Below are positions 20,538 through 32,100 of a stretch of 64,000 nt of DNA, piece after piece (position 1 is the stretch's first letter; every line of letters begins with the position of its first letter). A program made the translations under genes and the position numbers. Location: NCBI GenBank assembly GCA_949987705.1, contig OX465281.1, forward strand, positions 156,936,393 to 157,000,392, read 5' to 3'. The DNA is from Thereva unica. Taxonomy: Eukaryota > Arthropoda > Insecta > Diptera > Therevidae. Below the pieces are notes generated by a model. That model worked only from the letters and a program-made list of their open reading frames with translations, searched no databases and had not been told where the DNA came from.

Positions 20538-22198
20538 TGTTTTTGTATTCAAAACTTCAAACGAATAGAGGAATTTCTCGGACGCAATTAGCTTCTAACT
20601 GCAGTACACCTGTGTAAAAAAGGTAAAGAAAATAAAAACAAAAAAAGAAGAAGAAGTAAGATTCAATTATAACATTTCAAATTTATTCATAATAGTCAAG
20701 ATATCAGTAATTCAATAAAAATTCAAGTTTCATATAAATTAGTTATTTAGTTTTAGTTAATTAATTTAGTTAGTAAGTTTATTAATTCAAATTTCAATAA
20801 AGGACAAAAATTCTGATAAATTAGAAATTTATCAAAGTATTAAAGTGACGATTCGCTCAAAGTTTACTTAAATCACCCTCGACAATGTTGGAAACTATAA
20901 TTCAATTTCTTAATAACTTCAAGATTCAATAAAAGGGATAAAATTTCTGACAAGTCATAAGTTTAACAAAGTATTAATTCAAGTGAAGATTCACTCAAAA
21001 TTTACTTGGATCACCTCGTCAACGATGTAAGCTATGAATTAATTATCGAATTGCAAAAAACACCTCTACAACGTTGTTCACTAAATCGCGAAGTTTAAAA
21101 TTTCGAAGAAACGAGAAAAATGGTAAAATAAATCACCGAATCACAGAAGACACAAAAGAAAAAATATATATATAGAATTTTATCAGCATGTAAAATGAGG
21201 TACTCACATGATTTCTAGAGTTGACCTTGAACTTGTATGAAAAAAGGGAATTACTGTTGTATGAAAACAACAAGGAAAGGAAGTAATGCGTTGATGGTCG
21301 AATCCCAACAACACAGTAAATATTTGTAACTTTATTGATGGTCGAATCCCAACAACAAAGAAAGGTTAGTAGTTTGTTTATGGTCGAAACCCAAAAACAA
21401 ACGAAATATTAGTAAACCTTGTTGATGGTCGAATCCCAACAACAAGGAAAATTAATAAATCTGTTGATGGTCGAAACCCAGAAAAGTTAGTAGTCTGTTA
21501 ATGGTCGAAACCCAAAAACAGAAGAAGAGTTAGTAAACCTTGTTGATGGTCGAATCCCAACAACAAGGAAAATTAATAAATCTGTTGATGGTCGAAACCC
21601 AACAACAGAGGAAAAGTTAGTATTGGAATTAAACAAAGGGAGGAAAAAGGGTACAATTTCAGGACAACTTACCTCGGTGAAGCTCCGGTGCAGAGAGAGC
21701 GAGCGTTTCGTTCGCAACAATATTTAATCGTTTGCTTGAATTTCAAGTTCAAGTGGGGATACAAAAGAGAACCGTAACGTTTGAAGTGATTTTTGCTTCG
21801 AGTGGGAATGCTAATTTATACGTAGGCGTGTATTGAGGTGATGGGGTTGCCAGAGTAAATTTTGAATGAATATCGTAAATTGAAAATTAATTCTAATAAA
21901 CTTAAATTATATTAGTATATTAATGACGATGTAATTTGATGATGATTAATGTGGCGATCTTGGCTAAATATGATGATGTTTATGTTTTGATGGATGTCCA
22001 TTAGTAGCCAAATGACCAAGCTTCCTTATCCAGTGGTTCCGAAAGTGTGTAATTAAACCTGTTCTTCATCAGTTAACGTTATTCATCTGTAATAATAAAA
22101 AATTAAATGCCCTAAAGGTGATTCGGTGATTGGATTCTAATCCGACAAAATTCAAAGGATAACCAAAGGGAACTCCTCGCTGTGAAAGTATTTGAACA
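20538..22198 (-). repeat. BEL-1 LTR (3' LTR of BEL-1)
   Basis: On the minus strand the LTR starts TGTTCAAATACTTTC at 22198, directly after a purine-rich tract, and ends CAAAAACA at 20538. At 1661 bp it is long for the family. It matches the 5' LTR at 27751-28697 over almost a kilobase. It contains the hairpin array at 21288-21611. Because a primer-binding site follows it at 20517-20535, this LTR also serves as the 5' LTR of a truncated second unit. Confidence 0.85.
21288..21611. repeat. Array of eight hairpin units with covarying stems (3' LTR)
   Basis: The core ATGGTCGAAWCCCA recurs eight times at roughly 35-45 bp spacing. Bases on either side pair with each other and change together: CCTTGTTG with CAACAAGG, TCTGTTG with CAACAGA, GTTTGTTT with AAACAAAC. 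One unit near 21465-21480 is cut short. The same array occurs in the 5' LTR at 27798-28132. The pairing suggests a folded RNA or single-stranded DNA structure. Confidence 0.8.
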
Positions 22199-22212
22199 TA
22201 CTCCCCCCGTTG
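22199..22212 (-). promoter_or_regulatory. BEL-1 polypurine tract
   Basis: The minus strand reads CAACGGGGGGAGTA immediately before the LTR start TGTTCAAATAC. This is the expected site where plus-strand DNA synthesis is primed. Confidence 0.75.
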
Positions 22213-23695
22213 AAACATTTTGGTATGTTTCAAAACAGTAAATTAACAAATCACCTTGAGGTGTTGAAACTAAATGGGAGAAAAGGAAAGGGATAAACAA
22301 TATATAAACTAAAACAATGATGCTAGACTCAGGATCCTTGAATAACTTAAGTCGACCTTGATGAATTGAGAAAAAAAAAAGATTTGAGAAGAGGGAATAT
22401 CAAAGCGATAATTAAACAACAATGATTTTACATTCTAGTGACCTTTATTAAACCCATTTTGCAACACCTTAATTTCAATAGTGTCTCCATTACTAAAATG
22501 AAACGCATTTTGCGTCGGGACGTTTGCAATAAATATTTAAATGAAAAATTTTGTTTCTGCATAATTGTCCTCATCGTTTCAAAACTAATTGTAAGTAGCA
22601 AATAAATAATAACAATGATTCTAAAATGGAATTGGTAAATGATCAATGGGATTGGCTAAAGGGAAGCACAATACAAACTAATTGTGTAATTTTGTTAATC
22701 CATCCAGCTAGAAATGCATCTTCCTTAAGATACGCATGAAATTGAAATTTTATCATCTCCAAGTAATAATTGGTTTCGATATAATATGCAATACATCTAA
22801 TTTTCACTAAGACCTTGAGAAACCAAGCGAGTGGTCCAAAATATGAATTTTAATTCTCTCAATGAAGGTAATTCCCTGAATTTATTTTAACTCATTATCG
22901 ATCTCGATTACGTCTTTGTAAGAGACGATGATCCTATGACTCCACCGTTTTGAACTTTGTACCATATTATTTGTTTGCGTTTTCGTACATAGTATATGCC
23001 ATGGTCGGTATGAGCTGTTCAAAGATATCGGGAACAAATAATTAATTGATTACAAAGGGATTTGAGAGAGCGAACCTTATATGATAACAGAATTGTTAAT
23101 ATTAATATTCAACTGTTAGAAAAATTTGATTACAAGGAATTTACTTGATTTCAAGTTCAAGGATAATTGACTATTGAGGCTGTTAATGAAGGGATTTGTA
23201 CAACTAAATTTGAACATGAAGCAGAGTGGATGGACTGAAGAAATCAAATACGATTCGTTTAACGATAACAATTTTCAGCCTGGGAATGCGTGTAATTAGT
23301 TTGATACCTGTTGAAATTATCAATTATGTTAAAAGAAAATAATATTTTTTTTAGATTTTATATGTGTGGGATTTATATGATTGTTAAGAAAGTTAGCGGC
23401 GGTAAAGAAAGTTGAATTATTTTATGTGGGCACTGAATCTCAAGACATAAATTATAGCCAGTTGTTATGTAGGTTGATCATGATTGTTCTGATTTTAAAG
23501 GGGATATGAAATCTTCCCCTGAGATTGCGTAGTGCGCAGTTGTGCAGGTTGTTGTATTAATTTACCTGCAATTCGAGGACTATTGAATTTGAAAGGGAGA
23601 ATAGTTATTTTATGAAGTGGTTAAAGTTGAATTGTTTGAGTTACTGGCATTTATTGACTGGGTAGAATATTGTTAGGAAAGTTAGAATATGAGGG
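22213..23695 (-). other. BEL-1 internal region without coding sequence
   Basis: Between the protease-region ORF and the polypurine tract, 1.5 kb shows no RT, RNase H or integrase motif in any frame. A BEL/Pao element should have about 4 kb of pol here, so a large deletion or replacement has occurred. The sequence is AT-rich with no other recognised content. Confidence 0.6.
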
Positions 23696-25190
23696 TTATT
23701 TTGAAGAATAAATAAAATACGAAGAAACGCTTGATTTTGGTTTCATTATGCGACGTTTATTGTTATTAGGAGCTACTGGTGTTGCGTTGGACGTTGGACA
23801 TCGTTCCTTGCATTGAGACGCTTGTGATGTTTTAACTGCTAACTGTTTGTCCGCAGCAGTTGAGTACATTAAAATATCCTTGTGTCTTGTAGGTAACATA
23901 TTATTTGTAAAATTTAATGAATCAACATTGATTAATGAATTACTTGTGTAGCAAATTGGTTTAGATGAGCTAAGAAAGACGTTACAATTATTGGGAGATG
24001 AAATTAATTTTAATTTAGGTAAGGTTTCTGTAGATGTAATCGGAAAGGGATCTGTTTTCAAATTTGCATTTGTTTTACTTGATAAGTTAGTTTTGCCATT
24101 AATTCTATTGCTGAATTTTTTACATGTAACAGTTTTCGAGGACGTCATCGTTTTCTTATCAGCTGTTAAAGATATGAATAAGGGTTTATTAAGACTAGTA
24201 TTTGAAATATTTTCAGAATCTGTAACAACTGGTAGTAGCTTGGGAATGTATGCCAATGGACGAGGTGTGCACACAGGAGCTGTTGATCGTGGTGAGTGCG
24301 ATCCATTTAAGAATGGTTTATACTTTTTGGAGAAATCCTTGTAATTAGGTTGACCAAAATTAGTTAGTGTGGTTGTGATTGTATTTTGGTATTTAGTGGT
24401 AATGGGATTAGTGGAAGAATTTTTAATAAAGTTGTTAGATTGTTTTCGATTTTCTTTAGTGGATCTTGAAACAAAACTTGAAAAGCAATTTGCAGTGACG
24501 GTGTTAAGAGCAGATAAACATGAAGATTGTTCTGGTTTTGGAAGTGGGGATATAGCTTGAGTACTTGGTGATTGTATGGTAAATTTTTCACTTCTTGAAT
24601 TTATTGGTCCGAATAAAAGCCAACCAAGTAAGGTATTTTGGGCTGTAGGCGTACCTTTAGGGCCTTTAATTAGGCCATCTACGATCAAATCTGAATACAC
24701 ATCGGCTCCAAGTAGTAAGTCAATTTTTCCAGGCAGATAGTATTGGGGGTCAGCAAGATTAAGATTAGTTAAATGGATCCAACCATCTCTCGGAAGTGGA
24801 GACGGTGGCAAGAAATTTGTAATTGAAGGAACAACTAGGGCCGTCACCGAAACTTGCTCTTGAGTTGAAAGATCTCTTGGCTGAAAAGAAAATTGTATTT
24901 GTTTATGAGCTTGGGTAATTGGCTTTTCACATACTCCATTAATTGTTACTGAAGCAGGGGAGTTCTTCAGTTTAAGCTGTTTCGCTGTTCTTTCAGTAAT
25001 AAAAGAAACTTGTGATCCCGGGTCAACAAGAGCTCGTAGAGTCACAACACCTGCTCTGGTTGGAACATTTAGCAAGGCAGTGGAAAGAAGGGTTTTAGAG
25101 AAACGATTTTTCTCCTTGGTACAGCAGAACGATTGTGTAGAGAGAAATACCGTAGTTTCGGTATTATTAGGGGAATGCAAAGGGAATGTG
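23696..25190 (-). pseudogene. BEL-1 aspartic protease region of pol, truncated
   Basis: The BEL/Pao retropepsin would cut the Gag-Pol polyprotein. The reading begins near the gag end and contains the active-site motif LVDPGSQVSFIT, followed by GVCEKPITQAHKQI and LLLGADVYSDLI, typical of the family's protease region. The C-terminal half (from about residue 230) is rich in S, T, N and K with no RT motif, and the ORF ends at 23696. It lies in a different frame from gag, with the change near 25190. The remainder of pol is missing. Confidence 0.85.
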
Positions 25191-26489
25191 CACTATTCAA
25201 GTTGGGAGCTGATGTCCCTGGAGAAGAGCTAGAAATATTAGAAGGTTGCACTTTATTGGGAGTTGAACTTTGTAAAGAATCTCTGTGTAGTAAAGTATGA
25301 TGAGTTTTACCGCGGTTTCTGCATCTAAACTTACTAGAGCAATTTGAAGTGGAGTGAGAATTTGAAAGACAGTTAAAACACAATTTGTTTGATTTTACAA
25401 TGTCACATTTTTGCTGATGAGAGAGACTTGAAAATTTAGAGCATGTTGACAATGTATGAGATTTTTTACAACACGGACAAGTAGTCGTTGCGGTGGAAGA
25501 AAAATGGGTGAGAAATTTGGAGTGTGATCCAATAGATGGGCGTTGATGAATGTTAGATTTATGTTCTGACATAGCTTCAAGCATGCGAAAACGCTTCTCG
25601 AGAAATTGCTTGAGTCTTTCGAACGTTGGAAGTGTTGATTCTCCATTTAGTTCTGTTTCCCACATTCGATGAGATTCGGAAGGAAGTCTTTGAACAATGA
25701 GATAAATAAGCAAGGGATCCCAATAAGTAGTGTTAACACCTAAAGCCTCCAACTCGCACAAACACTCGTTAGATCTATCCAATAATGATTTAATAGAATT
25801 CACCGATTCACTAGACACTTGTTTAAGATTGAATAAATTTTTTAGTTGAGAATTGACCAGAACCCTGTTATTATTGTATCTGTTGAGCAATATTGACCAT
25901 GCCTTTTCATAATTAGCATCTGTTATTTGAAACTGTCGAATTAAATGCTCGGCTTCACCAGATAACACAGATTTTAAATAGTGCAATTTTTGTGCATTAG
26001 AAAGAGAAGGATTTTGATGTACTAAGGAATTGAACAAATCATGAAAGGAGCGCCATGATTCATAAGAACCTGAAAAGGTGGGAAGTGAAATTTTTGGAAG
26101 TCGCAGCAGCTGTGTCGACATTGATGAATTTAAGTGCGTCGACTCATGCGGTGAAGGGCTTGGTGGAGGTGTTTGATCCTCAAATTTACTAAGAGCAGCT
26201 TTTATTACTCCCATGAATTCAAAATACTTATCCTCAAGACTTAAATATGTATCATTCATAAAATAATCACAATTGGGTTTATCAACTAAATTTGCAAACA
26301 GTAATTCAAGCTGAATATGGTTCTGTTCTATTCGCGACCATTGTTCTCGAAATTGAGTAATACGTTCGGATATGTATTCTTTAGTTCTTTTAACAAGAGC
26401 AGTCTTCTTATAATTGGAGATGGCCTTGTTCAAAAGATCAATGTAAACCTTTTGTAATTTTAAAGCTTCATTAAAAGATGATTCTGTAG

Positions 26490-26490
<1 letters not shown>
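25190..26490 (-). pseudogene. BEL-1 gag (DUF1759-type) with zinc knuckle
   Basis: Gag would form the particle and bind element RNA. The conserved DUF1759-type block runs from LPKISLPTFSGSYESWRSFH through KAWSILLNRYNNNR to the LIVQRLPSESHRMWE region. The C-terminus holds cysteine motifs CPCCKKSHTLSTC and CFNCLSNSHSTSNC, then a THHTLLH tail. The true N-terminus is absent: the frame runs into an (AT)n repeat at 26493-26558 that supplies only Y/I residues. The LTR end, primer site and leader that should precede it are also missing, so the 5' part was lost at the AT tract. Confidence 0.9.

Positions 26491-26492
<2 letters not shown>

Positions 26493-26558
<66 letters not shown>
26493..26558. repeat. 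(AT)n microsatellite
   Basis: About 33 uninterrupted AT dinucleotides join a piece of LTR (TAGAATTTTATCAGCATG) to the gag coding region. The related LTR at 21165 has only a short (AT)5 tract at this point, so the repeat expanded here or mediated the deletion. Confidence 0.95.
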
Positions 26559-26563
<5 letters not shown>

Positions 26564-26574
26564 TTTATCAGCAT

Positions 26575-26658
26575 GTAAAAAAGCGTGGGGCTCCTTACCT
26601 ATTTCCTTATTTTATTAACATTGGAACTTTTCGTTAGCGCCCCACGCTTTTTTACATT
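26575..26658. repeat. 80 bp hairpin, GTAAAAAAGCGTGGGGC arms
   Basis: The arms TGTAAAAAAGCGTGGGGC and GCCCCACGCTTTTTTACA are perfect inverted copies around a loop of about 45 bases. It may be one end of the larger insertion or an independent short palindrome. Confidence 0.8.
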
Positions 26659-27052
26659 TCGAAACGTAGGTTGTTCCCATATACTGGCTGGAGCAATAAA
26701 AATTTTACATTAAAAATTATTTTTTACTTTTTAGTTCATTTTAAATTAAAAGCGTATTTTTTGGTTTTTTTAACCTATATATTTTATTTTCTACTTTTTA
26801 GTCTATTATATGGCTTCTACCATTTCCTTGTCACCACCATGTTAGATTTAAAATGGTGTCACACAGATTACTGTTCTATACTCGACATACACTTTCATTT
26901 CATGTCCATAATTTGTTTGCAAAATTTCAGCTCAATCGGAAACCGGGTAGTGGGTTAAATTTAACTTACAAGATTTTATTGCATAGTTACAAGTGCAGCT
27001 AATTAACACATATCCATTTTGAATTTAGAATTACGCTACACAGCTAATAATA

Positions 27053-27505
27053 GCTGCGTTCCTTTTCTGCTAATTTTTACTATTTTTTACACTTGCGTAC
27101 TAGCAACTACACTTGCTCTTATAACCGAGTAGAAAGCTCTTGCAATTACGCAATTGAAATCCGCTAGGGGAAAGCGGCCATTTCGAGTCTATTGTGAATT
27201 ATTTTCACTTACGCCATTACCCGCTAGATGGCTTTTATTTGTGTCGAGCCGATTTGCTCATATAAAAACGTCCATAAATAAAACTCCAGTCGTATAATTA
27301 TCAAAAATTATTATCTTTCGTTTTACTTTAGAAATTGTAGCATTAATTTCCCCATTGTGTCACAAATTCTTCTTTTAAGAATTTTTTATTTGTAAAGTTT
27401 AAAGTAACGTCAAAAATTTCAAGTGAGCTTTTACTCAAATCAGAAAATTTTGCGTTCCTTTTCTGCTCTGCTCACAAGTACTAAATAGTAGAAAAGGAAC
27501 GCAGC
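27053..27505. mobile_element. 453 bp TA-flanked MITE
   Basis: The ends GCTGCGTTCCTTTTCTGCT and an inverted near-copy (AGTAGAAAAGGAACGCAGC) are flanked by TA at 27051-27052 and 27506-27507. A further direct copy of the end word lies inside near 27452. TA flanks suggest a Tc1/mariner-type non-autonomous element. No coding region. Confidence 0.75.
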
Positions 27506-27750
27506 TAGTATTGTATTTGGCATACCCATCCATTTGATACCCATGTCGGGGAGTCGGCGAACACAATTGCAAAATTCAGCAGCCATCCTGGACCCGTCAT
27601 CTTGATTTTTTTACAAAATAGTCAGATTGCATTGTCATCCAAACTAAACGTGTGTGCAAAATTTCAGCTCAATCGGAAACCGGGAAGTGGGTCAAATTTA
27701 ACTTACAAGATTTTATTACATAGTTACAAGTGAAGCTAATAAAAGCGTAT

Positions 27751-28697
27751 TAAAAAGGGAATTACTGTTGTATGAAAACAACAAGGAAAGGAAGTAATGT
27801 GTTGATGGTCGAATCCCAACAACACGGTAAATATTAGTAACTTTATTGATGGTCGAATCCCAACAACAAAGAAAGGTTAGTAGTTTGTTTATGGTCGAAA
27901 CCCAAAAACAAACGAAATATTAGTAAACCTTGTTGATGGTCGAATCCCAACAACAAGGAAAATTAATAAATCTGTTGATGGTCGAAACCCAACAACAGAG
28001 GAAAAGTTAGTAGTCTGTTAATGGTTGAAACCCAAAAACAGAAGAAGAGTTAGTAAACCTTGTTGATGGTCGAATCCCAACAACAAGGAAAATTAATAAA
28101 TCTGTTGATGGTCGAAACCCAACAACAGAGGAAAAGTTAGTATTGGAATTAAAAAAAGGGAGGAAAAAGGGTACAAGTTCAGGACAACTTACCTCGGTGA
28201 AGCTCCGGTGCAGAGAGAGCGAGCGTTTCGTTCGCAACAATATTTAATCGTTTGCTTGAATTTCAAGTTCAAGTGGGGATACAAAAGAAAACCGTAACGT
28301 TTGAAGTGATTTTTGCTTCGATGATAAGAGTGGGAATGCTAAGGGTTACCAGAGTGAATTTTGAATGAATATCGTAAATTGAAAATTAATTCTAATAAAC
28401 TTAAATTATATTAGTATATTAATGACGATGTAATTTGATGATGATTAATGTGGCGATCTTGGCCAAATATGATGATGTTTATGTTTTGATGGATGTCCAT
28501 TAGTAGCCAAATGACCAAGCTTGCTTATCCAGTGGTTCCGAAAGTGTGTAATTAAACCTGTTCTTCATCAGTTAACGTTATTCATCTGTAATAATAAAAA
28601 ATTAAATGCCCTAAAGGTGATTCGGTGATTGGATTCTAATCCGACAAAATTCAAAGGATAACCAAAGGGAACTCCTCGCTGTGAAAGTATTTGAACA
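27751..28697 (-). repeat. BEL-1 5' LTR (upstream part)
   Basis: The minus strand begins TGTTCAAATACTTTC at 28697 and matches the LTR at 22198 down to 27751, where insertions take over. It contains a complete hairpin array at 27798-28132. Compared with the 3' LTR it lacks about 40 bp near 28330. Confidence 0.85.
27798..28132. repeat. Array of eight hairpin units (5' LTR)
   Basis: Eight copies of the ATGGTCGAAWCCCA core lie between pairing flanks, in the same order as in the 3' LTR. Here the TCTGTTG unit near 27972 is complete, whereas the 3' LTR copy is truncated. The first unit reads TGTGTTG with CAACAACAC, which restores a pair that is mismatched in the 3' LTR copy (GCGTTG). Confidence 0.8.
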
Positions 28698-29162
28698 ACA
28701 CGAATTTTAGGTAATGCGGATTCCTAGTCTATTAGCCGTATTGAGCTAATAGAATTTCATGGTTACATTAATCGCCCTGAGTTTAATGTAATCTCCAGAT
28801 AACTAACTCTTAGTTTACTTTTCAGAGAAATTATTAAATACATTAGTCGAATTGAAGCTAATATAAGAAATCCAACGAAATCGAATTTATGAAGTAGCAG
28901 ATATCCACACCGATTGCAGAGAAGATAAAGTCAGGGCCATATCCTACCACAGGAACGTCAAAGCTTGGAAAATAACTTTTGTATGGAAAAATAATAAGTA
29001 CACATTGAACTTGAATTTAAATTTAGACTAAGTTAAAAGATAGTAATTATTAAATTTTGTGAAAATAGAATTTTGAAATAAATTAATACGTTGAATTTAC
29101 GCAGCAGTCTTTCACTCTGAGTTATTGTTGTAATCACTGAGTTCTTCAGACAGGCTAGCATA
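28698..29162. other. Non-coding spacer between BEL-1 and Helitron-2
   Basis: AT-rich sequence without recognised genes. A pair of related words (TCTATTAGCCGTATTGAGCTAATA and a later TTAGTCGAATTGAAGCTAATA form) suggests a small degenerate repeat near 28725 and 28843. Confidence 0.4.
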
Positions 29163-32100
29163 GCCCCCAACATATAGTTTTACAACCTATGTTATTAACT
29201 TGGGAATAAACATTGTCGACCAATTCTTGAACGTTATTTACCAAAACGCAAAGGTTTTCATTATCTAAAATAATTCTTCCATTGTCTTCTGGGAGCTGCC
29301 CATTAACAATTTTGAGCAACAACTCTGCAAAAAGCCTGTTTTCATGTGTACACAACGAAACTCTCATGTTGGTTTTAAGTTCCAATTTATTCACATATGG
29401 CCAAAGGTATGATCTATTAAATGATGCATTAATTTCATCAGCTCTTGTACCTCTCGTCACAACCGGTAAGATTTGACGAAAGTCACCTGAGAACAAAATT
29501 GTACATCCACCCATAGGTGAGTTTGTGTTGCGCAAATCGCGCATTGTTCTGTCTAAGGCTTCCACGGAAGTTTTGTTAGACATGGTAGCTTCATCCCAAA
29601 CTATTAATGAGCAGTCACGCATCAATTTTCCAGTATTGCTTTGTTTGGAAGTGCTACAAATACTGGTAGTATCATCAGTAGCAATTTTTAGCGGGAGTTT
29701 GAATGTCGCGTGTGCGGTTCGGCCTCCTTCCAAAAGTGTAGCTGCAATGCCGGATGATGCGACGGCTAATGCAATTTTACCAGTAGATCTTACTTTGGCT
29801 AAGAGCAAATTGATTAAAAATGTTTTTCCCGTACCTCCTGGAGCATCAAGGAAAAATATTTTTCCTTCGTTCCTATCAATCGATGTTAATACTCGTATAC
29901 TTTTTTTTGATCAATGTTCATGCGATGTTCATCTTGAGCTACAACTTGTAACAATTTTGATCGATTGTAGGACATTCCCCTTGTGTATTCGGCACTGGTC
30001 AAATCCGAGTTTGTTATATTAGTTGGCATCGGTAATCCAAAATCCTTAATAGATTTATTCGAAAGTAATTCTACCACTTTGTTTAATTCAAATAACGCTA
30101 CATCAAATATGTATTGATCATACTGAACGTCATCTGACATTAACTCTCGCCGTCGCCGAATCAAAATATCTTCAGCCATATTTTCTTGAAATTTATTCCA
30201 TAAAATTACAGAGTCGGTTACTTGACAAAACGCTACGAGAATGGCAAACAAATACCTCATTGACCTAGCTGAACTAGAAATAGCAGCTTCTGATAATGTG
30301 TTCTCCCAATGAGAGTCATCTTCCAAGAGACCCATCGCTTTGCATGCTGCTTGATAGATATTATAAGTTACTCCTTGTACAGTTTTGATGTGTGCGAAAG
30401 ATGTTGGGCCTTTTACAACATGGAGTAACATTCTCAAGTAAAAACATTCGCGGTTGTTGGGATGAACCACGTAGACCCTCCCAAGAGCATCCGTTTTTTT
30501 AACTCCATTAAAGCCGTCAACAGGAGTACCTGGTTTTCTCCGTTGGAAGGTTTTGGCAGTCTGATTCCACGTATAATAGCTTGGAACTTTGTCATATGTC
30601 AGTGTTTTTGCGAAATCGTCTTGAGCACATAACTTAAGGAATGCTGTTAGTGTTGTATCTCGCGGATTACTGACAACATCGTTAATGTTGTTTTCATTGA
30701 AATAAACCCTCTGTCCATTTTCTAAATGAACGGCAAGGTGAACAATCGTAGGTGCACGGTCATGCACGTTGAATGATAAAATCCTCCATACTGCTTTTGA
30801 GCTGCAAATGTAACGACCAGATTGATATTTCTCCACTTCATTTTTTTTTTTTTTTTTTTTATGTGAAAGACTAGAGTCACAGGAAACGCCCTTTGGTGAT
30901 TGTATGCTGAAAGTAGCTTGATCGCTGCCTTTATTTATATATTTAGTAACGTATTGGATTGATTTTACTGAGCTGCACAACTCAACGTTGATGTGAGCTT
31001 CGAAAATTTTTAGTAGTAGCGAGTTATAGGGAACGACCCACCGGTTGTCAATTTCATGGTTTCGCACAGTGGCAGTGTGTCCACCTTCGTCTGGCGAACG
31101 TCGACGATATTTAGGATATCCGTCGTCGCTGGTAGATGTTTGGCTCTGGAATGATTTCGGAAATTTTTTTAGTACATTTGAATTCGCGCATACATGGAGA
31201 ATTGGGATTTAATGCTCCGTAAGGGCCGTGGACCATTTGTTTTTTACAATTTCGTACAGGTGTGGATCTTCTTCTTTATTCGGTAATTCTGCTGAAATAA
31301 CGCTGTCAATTTTATCCGGTCTAATTTTATTCACTAACCACACCAGCAGATGGACATGTGGTAAACCACGTTTTTGCCATTCTATAGTGTATACATGTGG
31401 CATCGAGGTGGACCAAATATGTGAGCCTTGTTTATGAGGTATAGGAGTTTCTGTTCTTTTAAATGGAACACTCTATTCACTATATCGTATCTCTATCTTG
31501 TGGAATTAAATTGGTGTTGATATTTTCCTTTATTTCTGTCCAGTGAGGATTACATGTTTTAGTTACAAAGAGATCAGGTTTGCCGTGATGTCTGACATAA
31601 GTCATTGCGTCCTGTGATTTTTCATGCATATATCTAGGCCCACCAGTGAACGATGAAGGTAGTATAACCAATTGTCCAATGTCGCTGCTGTGTTCATTCG
31701 ACTGTAATTCGACATAATTTTCTGTTCTCAATTAAATTTTTGTTGTTACGGATGTAAGCTAATCGCTCTGATTCAATTTTTGCATATTGATCGACCAAGT
31801 ATTGGTTCGTTAACATTCCATATCTGAGTAAAGGGTTAAATTTGTTATGTCTTGTCATTATACGGTAGCAATAGTAGTTCATGCATGAAACCGTTTTACG
31901 TAGAGGTGCTCCACTAATCGGATCAACTTGAGAAACATTAATGGCATATCCGTCTTCTCCCCGACATAGCATCAAAGGATACTGTAAACTGTCGTAAGAT
32001 CTGTGCAGCTCAGAAATTTTTTTGCAAATTGTCATCACGGCTACGCAACGCAATATCTCTTTTATTAAATTGTTGTCCAGCTATCACAACTGCTACTTCA

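Larger units (their letters stand above)
26559..27750. other. Insertions splitting the BEL-1 5' LTR
   Basis: 26559-26580 is LTR sequence (compare 21172-21193), and LTR sequence resumes at 27751. Between them are an 80 bp hairpin (26575-26658) and two direct copies of a block with AATTTCAGCTCAATCGGAAA (26925-27000 and 27655-27740). A TA-flanked MITE lies at 27053-27505. About 60 bases of LTR present at 21194-21240 are missing. No gene is seen. Confidence 0.65.

Noticed and set aside
21288..21611. CRISPR-like array (short repeats at regular spacing)
   Set aside because: The repeats are imperfect, the spacers are only about 10-20 bp and similar, and the array lies in the LTR of a eukaryotic retrotransposon.
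23991..24344. 117-codon plus-strand ORF
   Set aside because: It is antisense to the BEL-1 protease-region reading, which has recognisable motifs.
29525..30022. 165-codon plus-strand ORF
   Set aside because: It is the reverse-strand shadow of the Helitron-2 helicase.
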